Part shown: positions 52,723-62,281 of the stretch, one piece after another | Layout of the letters: every line of letters begins with the position of its first letter | Position numbering within the stretch: the stretch's first letter is position 1 | NCBI RefSeq assembly: GCF_903645295.1 | Contig: NZ_CAHJXM010000001.1 | Span: forward strand, 1,303,501 to 1,367,500 | DNA length: 64,000 nucleotides | Source: Bacillus sp. Marseille-Q1617 | GTDB taxonomy: Bacteria > Bacillota > Bacilli > Bacillales > Bacillaceae_B | Reading direction: 5' to 3' | Made by a program: the position numbers and the translations under genes | The notes under the pieces: generated by a model | Seen by the model: the letters and a program-made list of their open reading frames with translations, nothing else | What the model was told of the DNA's origin: nothing | The model's database searches: none

Positions 52723-54378
52723 ATGAAGAAAAAGTTTTCATTCTTGCTGGTTCTTCTTCTGGCTCTAAGTACATTCTTAGCTGCTTGTGGCGGCAACGAA
52801 GGTGCTGAAGGCGGAGAATCAGGTGACAAAGGCGGCGACAAGCCTGCTGAAGGTAAAGAGCAAGTACTTAACTTGATCGAGAGTTCTGAGATCCCATCAA
52901 TGGACTCTACACTAGCTACTGACTCTGTTTCATTCAACGTAATGAACAACGTATTCGAAGGTCTTTACCGTTTAGGTGAGAACGACGAAGCAGTACTAGG
53001 TATGGCTGCTGAAGAACCACAAATCAGTGAAGACGGTCTTACTTACACGTTCAAACTGCGTGATGCTAAATGGTCAAACGGAGATCCCGTTACTGCTAAC
53101 GACTTCGTTTACGCTTGGCAAAAAGCTTTAAACCCTGACACTGGTGCAGAGTATGCGTACATCATGTACGATATCAAAAACGCTGCAAAAGTTAACGCTG
53201 GTGAAGTTCCAGTTGAAGAATTAGGTGTTAAAGCAATTGATGAGAAAACGTTAGAAGTTAATCTTGAAGGCCAAGTACCATACTTCAAAGCATTACTTTC
53301 TTTCGCAACTTTCTATCCTCAAAACCAAAAATTTGTTGAAGAACAAGGCGATCAATATGGTCTTGAAGCTGACAAAGCATTATATAACGGTCCATTCACA
53401 CTTTCTGAGTGGAAGCACGAGCAAAGCTTTAAATTAACTAAAAACGATGGTTACTGGGATGCAGAAACTGTCAAGTTGAAAGAAGTTAACTTCAATATCG
53501 TTAAAGATACTGCAACTGCAGTTAACCTTTATGAAACTGAAAAAGCAGATGTAACTGGTCTTTCTGCTGAATTCGTTGACAAGTACAAAGATGATCCAAA
53601 CTTCAAAACTCTAGCGGATACTGCTGTATACTTCCTTCGTTTGAACCAAAAGAACGAATTAATGGCTAACGTAAACGCTCGTAAAGCAATCGATGCTGCT
53701 TATGACAAGCAAGGTATGGTTGACGTTCTTATGAACAATGGTTCAATGCCTGCTTACTACCTAGTACCAAAAGATTTCGTTTCAGGTCCAGACGGAGCTG
53801 AATACCGTGAAACTGTTGGCGATTTCGGTGGTTACGATGTGGAAAAAGCAAAAGAACACTGGGCTAAGGCAAAAGAAGAGCTAGGTAAAGATACGTTCGA
53901 AATCGAACTATTAAACTATGACTCTGAAAGCTCTAAGAAAGTCGGAGAATTCATTAAAGAACAATTAGAAACAAACCTTGAAGGTTTAACTGTTTCAATC
54001 AAAGCACAACCATTCAAGCAAAAGCTTGAGTTAGAATCTAAAGGTGACTATGACTTCGCATTCGCTGGTTGGGGTCCTGACTATCCAGATCCGATGACAT
54101 TCATCGACATGTTCGTTACGGATGGAGCTCATAACCAAATGGCTTACTCTAATCCTGAGTATGACAAGTTAGTTGAGCAAGCTAAAGGTGAACTAGCTGA
54201 TGATTTAGAAGCACGTTGGCAAGCAATGATCGACGCAGAGAAGATTCTTTTCGAAGATCAAGCAATCAGCCCAATGTATCAAAGAGGTAGTTCTTACCTA
54301 GAGCGTCCATATGTTAAAGGTATCCTTCGCCATTCATTTGGTGCAGATAATTCTTACAAGTGGGCTTCTGTTGAGTAA
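52723..54378 (+). CDS. oppA: Oligopeptide-binding lipoprotein OppA
   Basis: Extracellular solute-binding family 5 lipoprotein of 551 residues. Signal MKKKFSFLLVLLLALSTFL with lipobox LAAC, then a Gly/Glu/Lys linker (residues about 24-50). Binding-domain pieces: DGLTYTFKLRDAKWSNGDPV, TANDFVYAWQKALNP and DFAFAGWGPDYPDPMTF. It captures oligopeptides, including signalling peptides used in competence and sporulation, for OppBCDF. Codon use is strongly biased, as for very abundant proteins. ACGAGGAGG lies upstream of the ATG. A hairpin after the gene probably lowers expression of the rest. Confidence 0.96.
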   Translation: MKKKFSFLLVLLLALSTFLAACGGNEGAEGGESGDKGGDKPAEGKEQVLNLIESSEIPSMDSTLATDSVSFNVMNNVFEGLYRLGENDEAVLGMAAEEPQISEDGLTYTFKLRDAKWSNGDPVTANDFVYAWQKALNPDTGAEYAYIMYDIKNAAKVNAGEVPVEELGVKAIDEKTLEVNLEGQVPYFKALLSFATFYPQNQKFVEEQGDQYGLEADKALYNGPFTLSEWKHEQSFKLTKNDGYWDAETVKLKEVNFNIVKDTATAVNLYETEKADVTGLSAEFVDKYKDDPNFKTLADTAVYFLRLNQKNELMANVNARKAIDAAYDKQGMVDVLMNNGSMPAYYLVPKDFVSGPDGAEYRETVGDFGGYDVEKAKEHWAKAKEELGKDTFEIELLNYDSESSKKVGEFIKEQLETNLEGLTVSIKAQPFKQKLELESKGDYDFAFAGWGPDYPDPMTFIDMFVTDGAHNQMAYSNPEYDKLVEQAKGELADDLEARWQAMIDAEKILFEDQAISPMYQRGSSYLERPYVKGILRHSFGADNSYKWASVE

Positions 54379-54402
54379 TTCATAGCTCAATGACAAACCT
54401 TA

Positions 54403-54441
54403 AAAAGGGAGAGTGTATGCATTGGCATACGCTCTCCTTTT
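54403..54441 (+). terminator. Attenuating hairpin between oppA and oppB
   Basis: GAGAGTGTATGC pairs with GCATACGCTCTC, followed by CTTTTCC. Likely partial, as in other opp operons. Confidence 0.8.
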
Positions 54442-54551
54442 CCACTGATTGTCGAAAAAAATCAAAAGATTAAAAATAGATTGAAAATTTGTCGAATATC
54501 TATATAATTATCTATGTAATAAAAAAATAGACAAAAAAGGGGGGCTAAAGA

Positions 54552-55481
54552 ATGGTCAGATATACAATTCAACGACTCGTTTATATGATCATCACTTTGC
54601 TTATCATTGCTACCGCTACTTTCTTTCTGATGAAGCTCCTGCCTGGATCTCCACTACAAAATCAAGAAAGGCTGTCTCCGGAACAACAACAAATCATTTT
54701 GGATAAATACGGCCTGAATGATCCTCTGCCGGTTCAGTATGTGAACTATATGACTGGACTTGCTCAAGGTGATTTAGGTTTATCATTCCAATACGATAAC
54801 CGCCCGGTTACACAAATCATTGGAGATCGTATTGGACCTTCCGCACTTCTTGGATTCCAAGCTATGGTATTAGGATCGTTTTTAGGTATATTAGTAGGAA
54901 TCATTGCAGCTATCAGGCATAACACCTGGCTGGATTATGGTTCTACCATTCTCGCAGTTTTAGGGATATCCATTCCATCTTTCGTTTTCGCAGCTTTACT
55001 TCAATATTACGTCGGGGTAAAACTTGAGTGGCTTCCTGTTGCCTTATGGGGAGAATACAAACACACAATCTTGCCGACATTGGCACTGACGGTGGGCGTT
55101 GTGGCAACGATTGCACGTTTCATGCGTACAGAGATGCTTGAGATTTTAAGCTCTGATTATATTTTACTGGCAAAAGCAAAAGGGATTTCAAAGGTTGGGA
55201 CAGTTGTAAAGCATGCGGTCCGTAACGCTATGATCCCGATTGTAACGATTTTAGGGCCTATGACTGTAGCCGTCATGACTGGTTCACTCGTAGTAGAACG
55301 TATCTTTGCCGTTCCGGGACTCGGTGAGCAGTTCGTACTTTCTATCAATATGAATGACTATACAGTCATTATGGGTATCACATTATTCTTTAGTGTATTA
55401 TTCATTGCGGTAATTTTCCTGGTCGATATCCTTTACGGTATCATTGACCCACGTATTCGTTTGGCTGGAGGGAAGAAATAA
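54552..55481 (+). CDS. oppB: Oligopeptide ABC permease OppB
   Basis: DppB/OppB permease of 309 residues with six predicted helices. Opens MVRYTIQRLVYMIITLLIIA, has PGSPLQNQERLSPEQQ and the EAA-type loop LAKAKGISKVGTVVKHAVRN. Part of the OppBC channel. AAGGGGGG precedes the ATG. The stop overlaps the oppC start. Confidence 0.95.
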   Translation: MVRYTIQRLVYMIITLLIIATATFFLMKLLPGSPLQNQERLSPEQQQIILDKYGLNDPLPVQYVNYMTGLAQGDLGLSFQYDNRPVTQIIGDRIGPSALLGFQAMVLGSFLGILVGIIAAIRHNTWLDYGSTILAVLGISIPSFVFAALLQYYVGVKLEWLPVALWGEYKHTILPTLALTVGVVATIARFMRTEMLEILSSDYILLAKAKGISKVGTVVKHAVRNAMIPIVTILGPMTVAVMTGSLVVERIFAVPGLGEQFVLSINMNDYTVIMGITLFFSVLFIAVIFLVDILYGIIDPRIRLAGGKK

Positions 55482-56506
55482 TGGAAACAAACAAAAGAAA
55501 ACTAGACCAACTGAGTCCAGATCTCTTCCAGCAGCAAAAAGCTAGGGAAGACGAAGCTGAAAGAATTGAAAGACCCAGCCTGAATTTCTGGCAGGATGCC
55601 TGGATCAGGCTTCGTAAAAGTAAAGGTGCTATTGTCGGGATTATCATCACGGCGATCATTATCTTCTTTGCCATTTTCGGCCCGGGTATGAATGAACATA
55701 GTTTTAGTGATCAAAATATTCGCCATGCAAAGCTGCCTCCTAAAATTGAAGCGCTTTCAGGGATCAGCTGGCTTCCGTTTGATGGTAAAGATGCAGATGG
55801 CTTTGATATTTACGAATCAAGACAAGTTGAAGTAAATTACTGGTTCGGTACCGACGACTTGGGACGCGACCTTTGGACGAGAACATGGAGCGGGACAAGA
55901 ATTTCCCTTTACATCGGTATTTTAGCAGCTATCATTGACTTCATCATCGGAATTTCATACGGTGGTATTTCCGCTTATTATGGCGGGAAAGTCGATGATG
56001 TCATGCAGCGTATCATTGAGATTCTTGTAGGAATTCCAAACTTGATTGTCGTCATTCTCTTTATCCTGATCTTTGAGCCCGGGATATTCTCGATCACCAT
56101 GGCGATGGTTATAACCGGATGGACCGGGATGGCCAGGATCGTGCGTGGTCAGGTCCTCCAATTAAAGAATCAGGAGTTCGTACTTGCATCACGTACATTA
56201 GGTGCAAGCAGCAACCGCTTGATCTTTAAACACCTACTGCCTAACGTAATGGGTCCTGTCATCATTACAACGATGTTTACAGTACCTGCGGCAATATATA
56301 CTGAAGCATTCTTAAGCTTTATCGGATTGGGTATCGCACCGCCAAGAGCTTCCCTGGGGTCTCTTGTAAATGATGGTTACAGATCTATTCAATCGTTTCC
56401 ATATATGATGTTTGTTCCATCTGTGGTTATCTCACTAATTATCTTAAGTTTTAACCTGATGGCTGACGGACTTCGCGATGCATTAGATCCGAAAATGCGT
56501 AAGTAA
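55481..56506 (+). CDS. oppC: Oligopeptide ABC permease OppC
   Basis: Permease of 341 residues. An N-terminal cytosolic stretch of about 35 residues precedes the first helix (GAIVGIIITAIIIFFAIFGPG); then an outer loop and five further helices. The EAA loop is ASRTLGASSNRLIFKHLLPN. Translation is coupled to oppB by TAATG. Forms the inner-membrane channel with OppB. Confidence 0.95.
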   Translation: METNKRKLDQLSPDLFQQQKAREDEAERIERPSLNFWQDAWIRLRKSKGAIVGIIITAIIIFFAIFGPGMNEHSFSDQNIRHAKLPPKIEALSGISWLPFDGKDADGFDIYESRQVEVNYWFGTDDLGRDLWTRTWSGTRISLYIGILAAIIDFIIGISYGGISAYYGGKVDDVMQRIIEILVGIPNLIVVILFILIFEPGIFSITMAMVITGWTGMARIVRGQVLQLKNQEFVLASRTLGASSNRLIFKHLLPNVMGPVIITTMFTVPAAIYTEAFLSFIGLGIAPPRASLGSLVNDGYRSIQSFPYMMFVPSVVISLIILSFNLMADGLRDALDPKMRK

Positions 56507-56526
56507 TGGAAGGGAGATAGAATAAC

Positions 56527-57600
56527 ATGTCAAAAAGAATACTGGAAGTGAATAATTTACACGTCTCCTTCAATACGCATGGAGGGGAAGTCAAAGCAGT
56601 CCGCGGTGTAGATTTTCATTTAGATAAAGGTGAAACACTTGCAATAGTAGGGGAATCAGGTTCTGGTAAATCAGTTACGACTAAGGCGCTTATGCGGCTG
56701 ATCCCGAATCCTCCTGGTTTCATTAAAGATGGAAGCATCTTGTTTGAAGGGAAGGATCTTGCCAAGCTTCCTGAAAAACAAATGGAAAAAATTCGCGGGA
56801 AAGATATGTCGATGATTTTCCAAGATCCCATGACTTCCTTAAACCCGACGATGACAATAGGTAAACAGATCATGGAACCGCTTGTGAAACACCAAAATAT
56901 GAGTAAGAATGATGCAAGAAAACGCGCTATCGAGCTATTGAAGCTAGTGGGACTACCTAGTCCTGAGACGCGCTTTAAGCAGTATCCGCATCAATTCTCA
57001 GGTGGTCAGCGCCAGCGTGTCGTCATCGCCATCGCATTAGCCTGCAACCCGAAAATCCTGATTGCTGATGAACCGACAACGGCACTTGATGTTACTATTC
57101 AAGCACAGATTCTTGAATTGATGAAAGATTTACAGACAAAGATCGAAACGTCGATCATCTTCATCACCCATGATCTTGGGGTTGTAGCAAACGTTGCTGA
57201 TCGTGTTGCCGTCATGTATGGCGGTCAGATCGTCGAGTCGGGAACGGTGGATGAAATTTTCTATGATCCGCGCCATCCGTACACATGGGGATTGATCGGT
57301 TCTATGCCTACAACTGAAACAGAAGGGGAGCAGGAATTGGTGGCTATACCTGGAACGCCTCCAGATCTTTTGAACCCTCCTAAGGGAGACGCATTCGCAT
57401 TACGGAGTGAATACGCAATGAAGATCGATTTTGAACAAGAGCCCCCGTATTATAAGGTCTCTGATACTCATTTCGTGAAATCATGGTTAATGCATCCAAG
57501 TGCTCCACAGGTAGAGCCTCCTGAAGCAGTTAAACTAAGACATCGAAAAATGCCGTCCAACTACACTGAGCCGGTACTTGTTGAGGAGGTTCGTTCATAA
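56527..57600 (+). CDS. oppD: Oligopeptide ABC ATPase OppD
   Basis: ATPase of 357 residues. Walker A GESGSGKS, signature FSGGQRQRV, Walker B ILIADEPTTALD, His in FITHDLGVV, and the C-terminal oligopeptide/dipeptide domain (PGTPPDLLNPP). Unlike many OppD proteins I see no Cys cluster at the C-terminus, so the Fe-S site seen in some relatives is lacking. AAGGGAG precedes the ATG. Couples ATP hydrolysis to peptide import with OppF. Confidence 0.95.
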   Translation: MSKRILEVNNLHVSFNTHGGEVKAVRGVDFHLDKGETLAIVGESGSGKSVTTKALMRLIPNPPGFIKDGSILFEGKDLAKLPEKQMEKIRGKDMSMIFQDPMTSLNPTMTIGKQIMEPLVKHQNMSKNDARKRAIELLKLVGLPSPETRFKQYPHQFSGGQRQRVVIAIALACNPKILIADEPTTALDVTIQAQILELMKDLQTKIETSIIFITHDLGVVANVADRVAVMYGGQIVESGTVDEIFYDPRHPYTWGLIGSMPTTETEGEQELVAIPGTPPDLLNPPKGDAFALRSEYAMKIDFEQEPPYYKVSDTHFVKSWLMHPSAPQVEPPEAVKLRHRKMPSNYTEPVLVEEVRS

Positions 57601-58535
57601 TGGCTGAGAAATTACTTGAAATCAAAAATCTTAAACAATATTTCAATCCTGGTAAACCTAATATGGTCAAAGCGGTTGATGATATATCTTTTGATATTTA
57701 TAAAGGCGAAACGCTTGGACTGGTTGGGGAGTCCGGCTGTGGGAAATCGACTACAGGCCGTACAATCATCAGGTTGTATGACGCGACTGACGGTCAAGTA
57801 TTATTCAATGGCGATGATGTACATGGTAAGAAAAGCCGTTCCCAATTAAAGAAATTCAATCGTAAAATGCAGATGATCTTCCAGGATCCATATGCATCTT
57901 TAAATCCACGAATGAAGGTTGCTGACATCATCGCAGAAGGCATCGACATTCATGGCCTTGCTTCTTCAAAAGAAGAACGCCTGAGAAAAGTCCATGAACT
58001 TCTTGAAACAGTTGGATTAAATAAGGAACATGCCGGACGCTATCCGCATGAATTCTCAGGAGGACAAAGGCAGCGTATCGGAATCGCACGTGCTCTTGCC
58101 GTAGATCCTGATTTCATCATTGCAGATGAGCCTATTTCCGCCCTTGACGTTTCAATCCAGGCTCAGGTGGTAAACTTGATGCAGCAGCTGCAAAAGGAAA
58201 AAGGGCTGACTTACCTTTTCATTGCTCATGATCTTTCCATGGTTAAATACATCAGCGACCGTATCGGTGTTATGTATTTTGGTAAATTAGTAGAGCTGGC
58301 ACCGAGTGATGCATTGTATAAGAACCCGCTTCACCCTTATACTCAGTCATTGCTTTCTGCCATCCCTCTTCCAGACCCTGAATATGAGCGTACACGCAGA
58401 AGAAAAGAATATGATCCTGCCGTTCATAATTATACGGAAGAAGATCAGCTTGAAATGCGTGAAGTGTCACCTGGACACTTTGTTTATTGCTCTGAAAAAG
58501 AATTTGCTCAATACCAGGCGCAATATAAAGCATAA
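57600..58535 (+). CDS. oppF: Oligopeptide ABC ATPase OppF
   Basis: ATPase of 311 residues, start MAEKLLEIKNLKQYFNPGKP. Walker A GESGCGKS, signature FSGGQRQRI, Walker B FIIADEPISALD and switch His in FIAHDLSMV. Start codon shares TAATG with the oppD stop; GAGGAGG lies in the oppD end. Last gene of oppABCDF. A terminator follows. Confidence 0.95.
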   Translation: MAEKLLEIKNLKQYFNPGKPNMVKAVDDISFDIYKGETLGLVGESGCGKSTTGRTIIRLYDATDGQVLFNGDDVHGKKSRSQLKKFNRKMQMIFQDPYASLNPRMKVADIIAEGIDIHGLASSKEERLRKVHELLETVGLNKEHAGRYPHEFSGGQRQRIGIARALAVDPDFIIADEPISALDVSIQAQVVNLMQQLQKEKGLTYLFIAHDLSMVKYISDRIGVMYFGKLVELAPSDALYKNPLHPYTQSLLSAIPLPDPEYERTRRRKEYDPAVHNYTEEDQLEMREVSPGHFVYCSEKEFAQYQAQYKA

Positions 58536-58544
58536 TGCTTTGAT

Positions 58545-58572
58545 GAAGCCCCTTATTTCAGGGGCTTTTTCT
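58545..58572 (+). terminator. Terminator after oppF
   Basis: GAAGCCCC pairs with GGGGCTTTTTC around an 8-nt loop. Confidence 0.88.
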
Positions 58573-58816
58573 TTTTATACCTTCCACATACAGCGTGGTA
58601 TAAAACATCTTCTTTTTTTATTTGTACGACATATCTTATTAAAAAGACTCATCTGAACCTTTCACACAAATAATTGCTTGTACGATTAGGTTGATTTCCT
58701 CGGAAATCCAGACATTTTAGGTGTATATTCCCTTTTCTTAGAAGTTATTTCCTTGTTAAAATAGTAACAAGTGTTACAATTTTTAGTAGATAGTTATATT
58801 AAAAGAGGAGAGGTTA

Positions 58817-60022
58817 ATGTTGAAATGGAGTAAGCTGGCGACATCTTTCTGTTTAATCACAATGTGCATATTGCCCATCCAGTCAGTGAGTGCTGAATCT
58901 GGAGAAAAACCAGTTGAAAATAATCATGAAAAGAGAACTCTATCCTTGAGCAAAAAGGAATTTCCTGCTTCTGCGCCGCGGTTTGTGTATGATTCAGGTT
59001 ATTCGTTCAAGTATCCGGATGCCATCAGGGGAGTTTACGTAACCGGACATTCAGCCGGTGGGGAGAGATTCAGTAAATTAACGGATTTAATCGATTCAAC
59101 GGACTTAAATGCGATGGTAATCGATATCAAGGATGATCATGGATATGTTACATATGAACCTGAAGCATCTTCACCGTACGCCGAGGTGGGGCAGCCTTAT
59201 ATCAAAGATCCTAAATCGCTGCTTGATACAATGGAAGAAAAACAAATTTACCCGATAGCCCGGATTGTTGTATTTAAGGATACTGTCCTTGCAAATAAAA
59301 AACCTGAACTTTCCTACAAAGATGGAGGTAAGGTGTGGAAGAACGGACGGGGAGAATCATTCGTGAATCCTTTCCTTAAAGAAGTATGGGATTATAATGT
59401 CGGAATTGCGATCGAAGCGGCAAAAATGGGATTCCAGGAAATCCAATTCGATTATGTGCGATTCCCGGAAGGATTTGAAAAGAGAGATAAAGAACTTGAA
59501 TACAGTACCGGCGAATATACCGATGAAGGTAAAGACAATGTTCAGAAACGTGTGCAAGCTGTGACGGATTTTGTAGAATATGCTCACGAACAATTAGAGC
59601 CTTATGGTGTCAAAGTGTCTGTCGATATTTTCGGTTATACAGCCACACTTCCGGAGGCACCTGGAATCGGCCAGAACTTCTCAAAGATTTCTGAGCATGT
59701 CGATGTTATCTCCTCTATGATCTATCCAAGTCACTGGACTCCATACTTCGGTATTGCGAAACCGGATCTCGAGCCATATAAATTAGTGACTGAGTATGCA
59801 AAATTGGAGAATAAAAAATTGGCTGAGTTGAAAAACCCTCCAATTTCAAGGCCATGGCTTCAGGACTTCACTGCTTCCTGGTTAGGCGGGGGAAATTACA
59901 AAGTTTATGGCAAAGCCGAAATAGAAGCGCAAATCAAGGCCCTGAATGATCAAGGAATCAAGGAATTCCTATTATGGGACGCAGGCAACTCATATACAGA
60001 AGGTGTAGATTATACTCCTTAA
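58817..60022 (+). CDS. Secreted putative glycoside hydrolase (DUF4015)
   Basis: Protein of 401 residues with a signal peptide (about residues 1-26, ending SVSA) and a TIM-barrel-like domain: RGVYVTGHSAGGERFSKL, MVIDIKDDHGYVTYE, IARIVVFKD, IQFDYVRFPEG, VSVDIFGYTA and LLWDAGNSYTEG. The FDYVRFP and DIFG motifs mark the DUF4015 group of putative glycosyl hydrolases. Likely a wall or polysaccharide enzyme outside the cell; the substrate is not known. AGAGGAGAGG precedes the ATG. It stands alone between opp and repeat D. Confidence 0.85.
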   Translation: MLKWSKLATSFCLITMCILPIQSVSAESGEKPVENNHEKRTLSLSKKEFPASAPRFVYDSGYSFKYPDAIRGVYVTGHSAGGERFSKLTDLIDSTDLNAMVIDIKDDHGYVTYEPEASSPYAEVGQPYIKDPKSLLDTMEEKQIYPIARIVVFKDTVLANKKPELSYKDGGKVWKNGRGESFVNPFLKEVWDYNVGIAIEAAKMGFQEIQFDYVRFPEGFEKRDKELEYSTGEYTDEGKDNVQKRVQAVTDFVEYAHEQLEPYGVKVSVDIFGYTATLPEAPGIGQNFSKISEHVDVISSMIYPSHWTPYFGIAKPDLEPYKLVTEYAKLENKKLAELKNPPISRPWLQDFTASWLGGGNYKVYGKAEIEAQIKALNDQGIKEFLLWDAGNSYTEGVDYTP

Positions 60023-60035
60023 TAGTAAAAAATGC

Positions 60036-60334
60036 TGGGACAAAAGTGATTTAGACTAAGTAAAACCCGAACTAATTTGTGTAATATTACTCAAATTAGT
60101 TCGGGTTTTTAATTTGATCAAGTAGACATTTAGATTTAGTGCTATCCAGCGGTTGATTGGAGTGCAAGACGAAGACTCCTGCGGGAAGAGTAGCTTATGT
60201 GAGACCCCGCAGGCGAAGCCGAGGAGGCTCACGGGCTACCCGCGGAAAGCGAAGTCTTGCACGGAAATCATTAGCGGTATTAAGAGGATACACATAAATT
60301 GTTCGTCTTTATGAGGTGGTTTTTAGTTGTCCCA
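60036..60334 (+). repeat. Larger ~300-bp repeat unit D with structured core
   Basis: Bounded by TGGGACAA (60036-60043) and its inverted copy TTGTCCCA (60327-60334). The left third has a perfect terminator hairpin (60062-60110); the core (60147-60278) is the structured repeat with stem GTGCAAGAC (60162-60170)/GTCTTGCAC (60254-60262) and GTAGC/GCTAC, GTGAG/CTCAC, GGC-GAA-GCC. Same unit, degenerate at its left end, at repeat C. Downstream of the DUF4015 gene in its orientation. Confidence 0.88.
60062..60110 (+). terminator. Perfect terminator hairpin inside repeat unit D
   Basis: 18-bp stem AAAACCCGAACTAATTTG / CAAATTAGTTCGGGTTTT followed by further T. It may end the upstream hydrolase transcript. 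Confidence 0.85.
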
Positions 60335-60400
60335 ACCAATTTTAATATGGTTTGACCACTTCAGATCATTTTTTTAGTACCGTGGAGGCAGTGATATCAT

Positions 60401-60428
60401 TTGACAAATCACCTCATATTGTTATGAT
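60401..60428 (+). promoter_or_regulatory. yjbC promoter (SigA)
   Basis: TTGACA, 16-nt spacer, TATGAT, about 170 nt before yjbC. Confidence 0.65.
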
Positions 60429-60607
60429 TAAATTGGTAACATTAACCGCTTCCAACCACATACCCCCCTGAGCAGGGAGCAATGCCTGCCTAACCGTATT
60501 TAAATTAATTCCACTGAAAAGACTAACAACGAACATAAACCAATCAATTTTGAGAAAAATAGTTTTATCCCGTTAGTCAGAAAAAATTCATTTTAAGGAG
60601 TAGATCC

Positions 60608-61180
60608 ATGCACTGGTATGAAAAGCTGAATCAATATTTCCCTGTAGAGGAAATGAAATCGAAAGAACACCTTGAAACTTTACTTAAGGAACGAAGTGAT
60701 ATTTATCATAAAGATGAAGGACAATATCACGTATTAATGTACGCGGAACTGGATGACTTCATATTTATTGATTATCTATTCGTTTCAAAGGATGCACGCG
60801 GACAGGGTCTAGGTCACAAGCTTCTTGAGAAGCTGAAGAAAAAGAATAAACCAATCATATTAGAAGTAGAGCCTGTAGACTATGAAGATACCGACACAGA
60901 AAAGCGTTTGAAATTCTACAAGCGTGAAGGATTCGAACATGCGGTAAGCATCGGTTATGCCAGAAGGTCATTGGCGACCAATGAAATCAACGAGATGGAA
61001 ATTCTGTATTGGGCACCCAATGAAGAATCTGAAGATCTAATATTTGATTCCATGAAAAAAACGTACGAATTGATCCACACTTACAAAGATGAGAAGTTTT
61101 ACGGTGCATCTTATCAACCAGTAGAAGAAGTCCTGAAACTTGATGAAGAACGGGAAGAAGATGTATTGAAAGATTTATGA
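60608..61180 (+). CDS. yjbC: GNAT acetyltransferase YjbC
   Basis: GNAT-fold protein of 190 residues. Acetyl-CoA loop is DARGQGLGHKLLEKL around residue 66-80, followed by PIILEVEPVDYEDTDTEKR and FYKREGF. An acidic C-terminal third (LKLDEEREEDVLKDL) is extra. In B. subtilis yjbC precedes spx and is cotranscribed with it in part; here repeat E and a hairpin lie between them. AAGGAG precedes the ATG. Substrate unknown. Confidence 0.9.
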   Translation: MHWYEKLNQYFPVEEMKSKEHLETLLKERSDIYHKDEGQYHVLMYAELDDFIFIDYLFVSKDARGQGLGHKLLEKLKKKNKPIILEVEPVDYEDTDTEKRLKFYKREGFEHAVSIGYARRSLATNEINEMEILYWAPNEESEDLIFDSMKKTYELIHTYKDEKFYGASYQPVEEVLKLDEEREEDVLKDL

Positions 61181-61206
61181 TACTAAAACGTATTCGTTCA
61201 AATTGT

Positions 61207-61367
61207 TCTAGCTGTTGATTGGAGTGGAGGACGAAGACTCCTGCGTGAAAAGCGGAACAGGTGAGACTTGTCTAGCAACGGGGCTTTTCCTGCCCGCAGA
61301 AGTGCAGCGACGAGGAGGGTAACCGGCCGCCAGCGGAAAACTTAGTCCTCCACGGAAATGACAGCGG
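61207..61367 (+). repeat. Structured intergenic repeat, copy E (variant)
   Basis: Stem GTGGAGGAC (61224-61232) pairs with GTCCTCCAC (61345-61353); the GGA/GGA loop and outer GCTGTTGATT/AATGACAGC are kept. The inner part differs from other copies and includes CTAGCAACGGGGCTTTTCC. Inner stem GCGG/CCGC replaces GTAGC/GCTAC. Located between yjbC and spx, same orientation. Confidence 0.8.
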
Positions 61368-61405
61368 TGATGAAGAGCACCCTTATTATCATAAAAAACA
61401 CAGAC

Positions 61406-61436
61406 AAAACCTTATTGTGATTCGCAATAAGGTTTT
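61406..61436. terminator. Hairpin between repeat E and spx
   Basis: Perfect 12-bp stem AAAACCTTATTG/CAATAAGGTTTT with a 7-nt loop; would stop read-through from yjbC into spx. Confidence 0.8.
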
Positions 61437-61709
61437 CTAAATGAAAATATTGATTCGCTAAAATAATGTTTATACCCGTAGTAAAGCGGGTAGATATGGA
61501 AATATAAATAGAATATATAGCTTATGTTAAACTAATGTGTAATAAGTTTGACAAATTCATTAAAAGTATATTCAACTTCTCGGAATTCATGTATAATACA
61601 TAATAGAGATTTCTTATTTAAACTTATTTTAAATAACGCACTTTGTTTAAATATAAAATACTCTATATACTATTCACTACTATAAAATATTTAAGGGAGT
61701 GTGAATGAC

Positions 61710-62105
61710 GTGGTTACATTATTCACTTCACCTAGTTGTACATCTTGTCGGAAGGCAAAAGCTTGGTTAGAAGAGCATGAGATTCCATATACAGAGCGCA
61801 ACGTTTTTTCTGAACCTTTAAGCATTGATGAAATCAAAGAAATCCTTCGCATGACGGAGGATGGGACGGATGAAATTATTTCTACCCGTTCAAAGACTTT
61901 TCAGAAGCTTAATGTCGATTTAGAAACATTACCGCTTCAAGAATTATTTGAGCTTATCCAAAAAAATCCTGGATTACTTAGACGTCCGATCATCCTGGAT
62001 GAAAAGCGTTTGCAGGTTGGATACAATGAAGATGAAATCAGACGTTTCCTTCCTAGAAAGGTCCGTACATTCCAACTTCTTGAAGCTCAAAGGATGGTTA
62101 ATTAA
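61710..62105 (+). CDS. spx: Spx, redox-sensing transcriptional regulator
   Basis: ArsC-fold protein of 131 residues, the same length as B. subtilis Spx. Redox switch Cys10 and Cys13 ([16 protein letters not shown]), [20 protein letters not shown] and the C-terminal ClpXP-recognised tail RMVN. Spx binds the RNA polymerase alpha subunit and controls disulfide stress genes; YjbH and ClpXP keep it low. The start is GTG 61710 (MVTLFTSP), with AAGGGAG 10 nt upstream; the GTG at 61701 lies directly next to that site. The upstream region has TATAAT at 61592-61597, a possible promoter. Confidence 0.96.
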   Translation: MVTLFTSPSCTSCRKAKAWLEEHEIPYTERNVFSEPLSIDEIKEILRMTEDGTDEIISTRSKTFQKLNVDLETLPLQELFELIQKNPGLLRRPIILDEKRLQVGYNEDEIRRFLPRKVRTFQLLEAQRMVN

Positions 62106-62159
62106 TAATCATTCACATTTCCTGCATTTTATCACTTTGCCGGGAATATACAATTAAAA

Positions 62160-62215
62160 GGGGCTAACCCTTAAAGGACGTTTTGTTTCCTTGCGGGTTA
62201 GTCTCTTTATTTTTC
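62160..62215 (+). terminator. Terminator after spx
   Basis: GGCTAACCC pairs with GGGTTAGTC, with an inner AAGGA/TTCCTT stem, followed by TCTTTATTTTT. Confidence 0.75.
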
Positions 62216-62254
62216 AATATATACCGAAATCTCATTCATTGTGATATGACGATA

Positions 62255-62281
62255 GTGCACGGAAATCAACAGCGGTGTTTA
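62255..62281 (+). repeat. Relic of the structured repeat, 3' end only (F)
   Basis: GTGCACGGAAATCAACAGCG matches the 3' arm of copies A-E, with no 5' half. It looks like a decayed copy between spx and mecA. Confidence 0.6.
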
